This document shows, one piece after another, positions 59,333 to 64,000 of a DNA stretch of 64,000 nucleotides (position 1 is its first letter; the number at the start of each line of letters is the position of its first letter). The position numbers were made by a program, and so were the translations under genes. Below the pieces are notes generated by a model, which was given only the letters and a program-made list of their open reading frames with translations, did not search any database and was not told the DNA's origin. The DNA comes from Nonomuraea muscovyensis (GTDB lineage Bacteria; Actinomycetota; Actinomycetes; Streptosporangiales; Streptosporangiaceae), in contig NZ_JACHJB010000001.1 of assembly GCF_014207745.1 (NCBI RefSeq), forward strand, positions 806,001 to 870,000. The letters are read 5' to 3'.

Positions 59333-59564
59333 TTAGAGGAAGAGCATCGGCCTGTACTGCTCTAGATCAAAGCACGCAGAGAAGCGCCTGTCCACATCCC
59401 CCATGTCAGAAAGGGTCGACTCTAGATCATACGGCGCAGCCTCAGGGATTTCGGCCTGCCGATATACAGCGAAGAATTTCTTGAGCAGAATGGGAAGGGT
59501 GACAGCTTCCCCCTCCTCGCAGCCTTCCGCTACCCCCCCGAGCAGGCCACGTAAGAGTCGGACG
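59333..59564 (-). pseudogene. Possible 3' remnant of a gene upstream of the orphan DUF397
   Basis: An open frame encodes ILLKKFFAVYRQAEIPEAAP, then DLESTLSDMGDVDRRFSACF and ends EQYRPMLFL. The composition looks protein-like but there is no start codon in the credible part, and the upstream extension is antisense to the STAND gene. I do not recognise the family. It may be the tail of a lost gene or chance. Confidence 0.3.
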
Positions 59565-61985
59565 ATGGTTGCTTTAGGGGTGGCGATTTCTTCGACTTTG
59601 CTGGTCGCCGGGGCGCTCGGGCTCTTCACCGATCTGCTGTGGACGCCCGTCGACGTGCTGGATGTCTTGGACAAGCGCGCCAGCGTGATCAGTATGTTTG
59701 TCGGCCTTGCGGGCCTGTTCATAGCCGGTGCGGCCCTACTGGCGCAACTGCGTTCGTCTTCGTCGGCTCAGCACCTGCCTGCTCCGCCAAGGGAGCCCAC
59801 CAAGGGAGGGCTATCTCTGCTCCCCGAACAAGCCAGCAGCACGCAGGGGATGGCAAGGGCGGCACTCACCGTAATACACGCGTTGCCTCCCGTGGCTGAT
59901 GTACCCCCGATAGGGATTACAGGTATGCCACGTCGCCCATCAACAGTGTTCGTTGGCCGGGAGCGCGACCTGGATCTACTCAACCAAGCGTTGACAGTAG
60001 ATCCCAAGGCGATCATCCAGGCGGTGGTCGGGCTCGGAGGCATCGGTAAGAGTGAGCTGGCACTGCAGTACTCCATCCGCCATCGAGGCGCCTATAAACA
60101 ACTATGGTGGATAGAAGCTGAAACTCCCGAAAATATCCAAGCGGGATTCGCCAGGCTGTGCCGAGTCCTGTGCTCAGCTATTTCATCAGTTGCCGCTGCG
60201 CAGGCCCCCACCGAGGAGGCCGCAGCTTGGGCATTAGCTTGGCTAGCCACTCGTTCGGACTGGCTGGTGATCTTTGACAACGTTGAAGAGATCGATCATC
60301 TGCAATACTACCTTGGGCAGCTGCAGGCTGGGCATGTAATTATTACGAGTAGACGGGACGTTGGTTGGCAGGAGATAGCCACCGTGGTCCATCTCGGTGT
60401 CCTGTCACAGGTTGATGCGGTCGGACTGCTGTCGCAGACTATCAGCGGCTCGGCCATTTGGGTCCCGAACCTGGCTGACGAACTGGCCGAGGAACTCGGC
60501 TACCTCCCGCTCGCACTTAAGCAGGCTGGCGCCTACATCGCTGCTACCCCCGGAATGGATTTGCCTCGATATCTGCGTCTGCTGCGTACGGCTCCCCGCC
60601 GCGTGCTGACCGCTGACGGCTATCGGGGTCGAGGGGCCGAACAAGTCATCGCTCGCACCTGGGCCGTAACTCAAGGCCGTATTGCAGAGACGGACCCACT
60701 GGCGGTTCGTCTCCTGCAATTGCTGGCTTGCTACGCCCCAGATCATCTGCCCTGCCAAGTGCTGTATGGCGTTGACGGCGCCGATGAGATGGCGGTGGCT
60801 GAAGCCTTGGGCGCGTTGGCTTCCTACAGCATGATCAACAGGTCGCCGGATGGGCAATATATCAATGTGCATCGCCTAGTCCAATCTGTCACGCTTGCCG
60901 ACCTGTCTGATGATGAACTCACGGCTGTCCGCACCAACGCGGCCCAACGGCTTGAGGCCGTGCTTCCCAATGAACCGGAGAACAGTTCCTTCTGGCCGCT
61001 ATACGCTCGTTTGCTGCCGCACGTACGCGCCGTTCTGGCCCCGGACTCTTCTGCCATGGCAAACATCATCGAGTACCTGGACGCCAGCGGTGACGATCGC
61101 ACCGCCCAAATCCTGCAGCAGCACCGCGTGAAAGCTCTATCCGATAGGTTGGGTGCCGAACACGTTGAGACGCTGACTGCCCGCAACAATCTCGCCCGAT
61201 GGACGGGGCTCGGCGGAGATAGGGAAGCTGCACGGGACCAATACATGGCCTTGCTCCCGGTGATGGAGCGCGTGCTGGGGCCGAAGCATCCGGATACGCT
61301 GAGTGCCCGGGCCAACTTCGCCTTCTTCACCGGATGGGCAGGCGATCAACTCGCAGCACGAGAACAGTACGAGATACTACTGCCGATGATGGAGCAGGTG
61401 TTGGGCTCGAGACATCCGAGCACGTTGAGTGCCCGCGCCAACCTCGCTCGCTGGACCGGGTTCGTTGGGGATGTCTGTGAAGCGCGAGACCAATACGGGG
61501 CACTGCTGCCGGTAGTTGAGCAGGCGTTGGGCCCGGAACATCCAACCACGTTGAGTGCCCGCGCCAACTTCGCCTATTGGTTAGGGATGGCGGGAGATGC
61601 TGGCACGGCGCGAGACCAATGCCTGGCGCTTTTACCGGTTATCAAGCGGGTATTGGGCCCGGAGCACCGAACGACGCTGGGTGTCTGGAGTGGTCTCATT
61701 TACCTGACAGGTAAGGCCGGCGACGTGATCGCGGCGCGGGATCATTACATTGCACTGTTGCAGGTGATGGAGCGGGTACGCGGGCCACAGCATCCAGATA
61801 CGCTAGCTGAACGCGCGAATTATGCTCACTTCACAGGGTTAGCGGGTGATGCGCTCGCGGCAAAGGAGCAGTACGCAGCTTTGCTTCCATTGATGGAACG
61901 GATTCTAGGCCCGAAGCATCCTCAGTCCTTGAAAGTCCGCATGGAACTCGCGCATTGGACGGAGCGCGCCGAGGGGCATCCCTGA
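59565..61985 (+). CDS. Membrane NB-ARC/TPR STAND NTPase
   Basis: Signal-transduction ATPase of about 806 aa. Two hydrophobic segments open the protein (VALGVAISSTLLVAGALGLF; ISMFVGLAGLFIAGAALLA). The NB-ARC part follows: VFVGRERDLDLL (from 128), P-loop GLGGIGKSE with K162, Walker B WLVIFDNVEE and the winged-helix region with PLALKQAGAYIA. From about 525 to the end are about six 42-residue tetratricopeptide repeats of the kind LGP(K/E)HPxTLxARANxAxWxG. ATG 59565 starts just before the first hydrophobic segment; starts at 59403, 59490 or 59499 would add a leader. G+C and codon use are lower than in neighbours, suggesting transfer. The role is unknown; STAND proteins include immune sensors. Confidence 0.88.
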   Translation: MVALGVAISSTLLVAGALGLFTDLLWTPVDVLDVLDKRASVISMFVGLAGLFIAGAALLAQLRSSSSAQHLPAPPREPTKGGLSLLPEQASSTQGMARAALTVIHALPPVADVPPIGITGMPRRPSTVFVGRERDLDLLNQALTVDPKAIIQAVVGLGGIGKSELALQYSIRHRGAYKQLWWIEAETPENIQAGFARLCRVLCSAISSVAAAQAPTEEAAAWALAWLATRSDWLVIFDNVEEIDHLQYYLGQLQAGHVIITSRRDVGWQEIATVVHLGVLSQVDAVGLLSQTISGSAIWVPNLADELAEELGYLPLALKQAGAYIAATPGMDLPRYLRLLRTAPRRVLTADGYRGRGAEQVIARTWAVTQGRIAETDPLAVRLLQLLACYAPDHLPCQVLYGVDGADEMAVAEALGALASYSMINRSPDGQYINVHRLVQSVTLADLSDDELTAVRTNAAQRLEAVLPNEPENSSFWPLYARLLPHVRAVLAPDSSAMANIIEYLDASGDDRTAQILQQHRVKALSDRLGAEHVETLTARNNLARWTGLGGDREAARDQYMALLPVMERVLGPKHPDTLSARANFAFFTGWAGDQLAAREQYEILLPMMEQVLGSRHPSTLSARANLARWTGFVGDVCEARDQYGALLPVVEQALGPEHPTTLSARANFAYWLGMAGDAGTARDQCLALLPVIKRVLGPEHRTTLGVWSGLIYLTGKAGDVIAARDHYIALLQVMERVRGPQHPDTLAERANYAHFTGLAGDALAAKEQYAALLPLMERILGPKHPQSLKVRMELAHWTERAEGHP

Positions 61986-62253
61986 GACGGCGGACTTTCT
62001 ACGGGATGTGGAGCGTCTCGAGTGTTATGGTACTTAGCTTTGTTGCGAGCCAGTGGCCCACGTTATCGAGAGTGCAGCAGCCGCCCCGATTTTCCATGGC
62101 AGCCATCTTGGATGAGCTGGCGTGCCCGATGGGGCGGCGAAGCGGAGGGAACCGCGGGTAGTCACGGGGAATGCAACCTGGTTGCTGAGCTGCGTCATCG
62201 CAGGTTGAGCGAGATCGGCGTGCGTCTTTGCAAGCAAGGTGTCAGGGGCGGAT
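61986..62253. other. Gap between STAND gene and IS3 element
   Basis: I see no credible gene or clear terminator in these 268 bp. A short hairpin may exist but is weak. The sequence has mixed composition and may contain remnants of earlier insertions. Confidence 0.4.
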
Positions 62254-62322
62254 GGGGCCTGCCCCTGAAGTGTGGACACCTTGAGTACCGGATGATGGAA
62301 ATCCGGAGGCAAGGAGTTCCAC

Positions 62323-62652
62323 GTGGCGATGAAGTCGTACCCGCCGGAGTTCAAGGCGGACGCCGTCGCGTTGTACCTGTCCGATCCGGCTCGGACGCTG
62401 GCGTCGGTGGCTCAGGACTTGGGCATCAGCCGGGAAACCTTGCGTAACTGGGTGCGTCAGGCCCAGGCAGACGGGACCGCTGGGGCGAAGCAGACGGGCC
62501 CGGTGAAGAAGCCGGCGAGCGGCCCGCTATCGTCCGACGACGTGCTGGAAGAGGAGAACAAGCAGCTCAAGGCGCGGATCCGGGAGCTGGAGATGGAGCG
62601 CGACATCCTGCGCCGGGCGGCGAAGTATTTCGCGGGCGAGACGAACTGGTGA
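62323..62652 (+). CDS. IS3 family OrfA (helix-turn-helix protein)
   Basis: Protein of 109 aa with the OrfA helix-turn-helix (YPPEFKADAVALYLSD, LASVAQDLGISRETLRNWVR) and a C-terminal leucine-zipper-like helix (LEEENKQLKARIRELEMERD). GTG start after AAGGAG. Its TGA overlaps the GTG of OrfB (GTGA). Confidence 0.93.
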   Translation: MAMKSYPPEFKADAVALYLSDPARTLASVAQDLGISRETLRNWVRQAQADGTAGAKQTGPVKKPASGPLSSDDVLEEENKQLKARIRELEMERDILRRAAKYFAGETNW

Positions 62653-63540
62653 GCCGTTTCCAGTTCGTCGCCGACCACCGGGACGCCTTCGGGGTGAAGC
62701 GGCTGTGCCGGGTGCTGGCGGTGTCTCGATCCGGCTTCTACCGGTGGCTGAAGGCGGCGCCGGCTCGGGCGGAGCGGGCCGCGGCCGATGCCGCACTGGC
62801 GGAGGAGATCAAGCGGATTCACGGTGAGTTCGACGGCACCTATGGCAGCCCCCGCGTCACCGCCGAGCTGCGTGCTGCGGGGCGGCGGGTCAACCGCAAG
62901 CGGGTGGCGCGGGTGATGCGCGTTTCATCGTATCGCCGGGCTGCGGCTGCGCAGGAAGGTGCGCACCACCGTGGCCGAGCCGTCGCATCAGAAGGTGCCC
63001 GACCTGCTCGGCCGGGACTTCACCGCGCCCGCGCCCGGTCGGCGCTATGTCGGCGACATCACCTACCTGCCACTGGCCGACGGCCGCTTCCTGTATCTGG
63101 CGACCGTGCTGGACCTGCACTCACGCCGGCTGGTGGGCTGGTCGATCGCCGATCACATGCGCACCGAGCTGGTCACCGACGCGCTACGGGCCGCCGCGGC
63201 GACGCGCGGCAGCCTGGCCGGGGCGATCTTTCACTCCGATCATGGGGCGCAATACAGCTCCGCCGAGTTCGCCACCCTGTGCGACCGGCTGGGAGTGAGG
63301 CAGTCGATGGGCGCGGTGGGCAGCAGCGCCGACAACGCCGCGGCCGAGGCGCTCAACGCAACCCTCAAGCGCGAGACCCTGCAGGGCGCCCGGCACTGGC
63401 CTGACGCCCACGCCGCCCGCCTGGCCGTCTTCCGATGGATCACCCGCTACAACACCCGCAGGAGACACTCCACCCTCGGCTACCTCAACCCCACCGAGTA
63501 CGAGCAGCGCTCCGCCGATAAGGTGCTGCTCGCTGCATAA
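62649..63540 (+). pseudogene. IS3 family OrfB transposase, frameshifted
   Basis: The first part (MSRFQFVADHRDAFGVKRLC to RVNRKRVARVMR) is normal. Around 62925-62935 the frame is lost: the expected helix continuing into IAGLRLRRKVRTTVAEPSHQ is one base out. From there the integrase core is intact in the new frame: GDITYLPLADGRFLYLATVL, IFHSDHGAQYSS and the Glu region SADNAAAEALNATLK, ending RSADKVLLAA at 63540. The shift is internal to OrfB, not at the OrfA/OrfB junction, so it is a mutation rather than programmed frameshifting. Confidence 0.88.
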
Positions 63541-63572
63541 CCACCCGTGTCCACATTCCGGGGTTGAGCCCC

Positions 63573-64000
63573 GTCATCTTCAACGAGCTGATGGCCCGGA
63601 TCGCCGGCCGGTTCGGCCGCGTCGAACCGCGTCGCGTCGCGACCGCGTACGTGCGCGGGCTGCTGGCCGACATCGACCGTAAGAACTGCTGGAATCTGGC
63701 CGAACACGCCGGGCTGAGCGGGCCACAGAGGTTGCAGCGGTTGCTGCGCACCGCCCGCTGGGACGCCGATCAGATGCGCGATGATGTTCGGGACATCGTC
63801 GTCGACCGGATCGGCCCCGGCGGGCGTGCTGATCGTGGATGAGACCGGCTTCGTCAAGAAGGGCACCGCCTCGGCCGGGGTGCAGCGGCAATACACCGGC
63901 ACCGCAGGCCGCATCGAGAACTCCCAGATCGGCGTGTTCCTGGCCTACGCCACCCCGGCCGGGCGGGCGCTGCTGGACCGGCGACTCTACCTGCCCGAGC
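63573..64000 (+). pseudogene. IS701 family transposase, 5' truncated, frameshifted, running off the edge
   Basis: The frame in IAGRFGRVEPRRVATAYVRG and [20 protein letters not shown] is that of IS701 transposases. Near 63818 an extra G (GGCGGGCGTG) shifts the frame; the family sequence resumes as [20 protein letters not shown] with the first catalytic Asp, then [20 protein letters not shown]. The N-terminus was removed by the IS3 element and the C-terminus lies beyond the window. Confidence 0.87.

Larger units (their letters stand above)
62254..63572 (+). mobile_element. IS3 family insertion sequence
   Basis: Imperfect inverted repeats mark the ends: GGGGC...GAAGTGTGGACAC at the left (from 62254) and, on the opposite strand, GGGGC...GGAATGTGGACAC at the right (to 63572). 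It contains OrfA and a frameshifted OrfB. It has cut the 5' end of an IS701 transposase on its right. Confidence 0.85.

Noticed and set aside
62649..63540. Programmed frameshift in IS3 OrfB
   Set aside because: IS3 programmed shifts occur at the OrfA/OrfB junction on A-rich slippery sites. This shift is internal and has no such site, so it is a mutation.

Overview
The window is very G+C-rich, with GTG starts, overlapping stop/start pairs and gene families typical of filamentous actinomycetes: DUF397 and HTH-DUF5753 proteins, F420-type luciferase-like oxidoreductases, secreted multi-domain glycosidases and many LacI/TetR regulators. It looks like a chromosomal piece of a Streptosporangiaceae-type actinomycete such as Nonomuraea. 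That placement is inference from gene content only.

Layout. (1) 1-10.9 kb is a glycan-use locus: a sugar ABC permease and binding lipoprotein, a LacI repressor, a large secreted multidomain glycosidase, a GH42 beta-galactosidase and a second LacI repressor, with several palindromic operators. (2) 11-14.8 kb is a translationally coupled operon: DUF6421 protein, short-chain dehydrogenase and threonine-aldolase-like enzyme. (3) 14.9-18.6 kb holds an orphan response regulator and a membrane Ser/Thr kinase coupled to a trypsin-fold protein that seems to have lost its catalytic residues. (4) 18.7-22.4 kb is a hydantoinase/oxoprolinase pair. (5) 23.0-26.7 kb is a corrinoid uptake and salvage operon (binding protein, permease, ATPase, CbiZ) behind a cobalamin riboswitch. 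(6) 26.7-33.3 kb is a catabolic cluster (Gfo/Idh oxidoreductase, P450, phosphotriesterase-like hydrolase, phytanoyl-CoA-type dioxygenase, LLM oxidoreductase, phosphatase, NIPSNAP-like protein). A CAAGCGCTTG palindrome recurs here and in front of the hydantoinase genes. (7) 33.4-37.8 kb has a DUF397/HTH-DUF5753/ATPase trio and a helicase-C-like protein with a 9-bp repeat expansion. (8) 37.8-41.9 kb is a siderophore importer with two iron boxes. (9) 42-52.4 kb is mixed housekeeping and accessory: M20 peptidase, GroES-like protein, degenerate phosphotriesterase, P-loop kinase, TetR plus UvrA-like ABC protein, HxlR plus quinone oxidoreductase, LysR.

(10) From a CAU tRNA gene at 52.54 kb to the end is a mobile-element graveyard: a truncated tyrosine integrase, an intact ISL3 element without target duplication, decayed IS5, IS3, IS481 and IS701 copies, an apparently intact IS5-like transposase, and one non-transposon cargo locus (an orphan DUF397 gene and a membrane NB-ARC/TPR STAND protein) of visibly lower G+C. 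This cargo is the best candidate for an uncharacterised, possibly defence-related system. The kinase/pseudoprotease pair and the DUF6421 operon are the best candidates in the core-like part.
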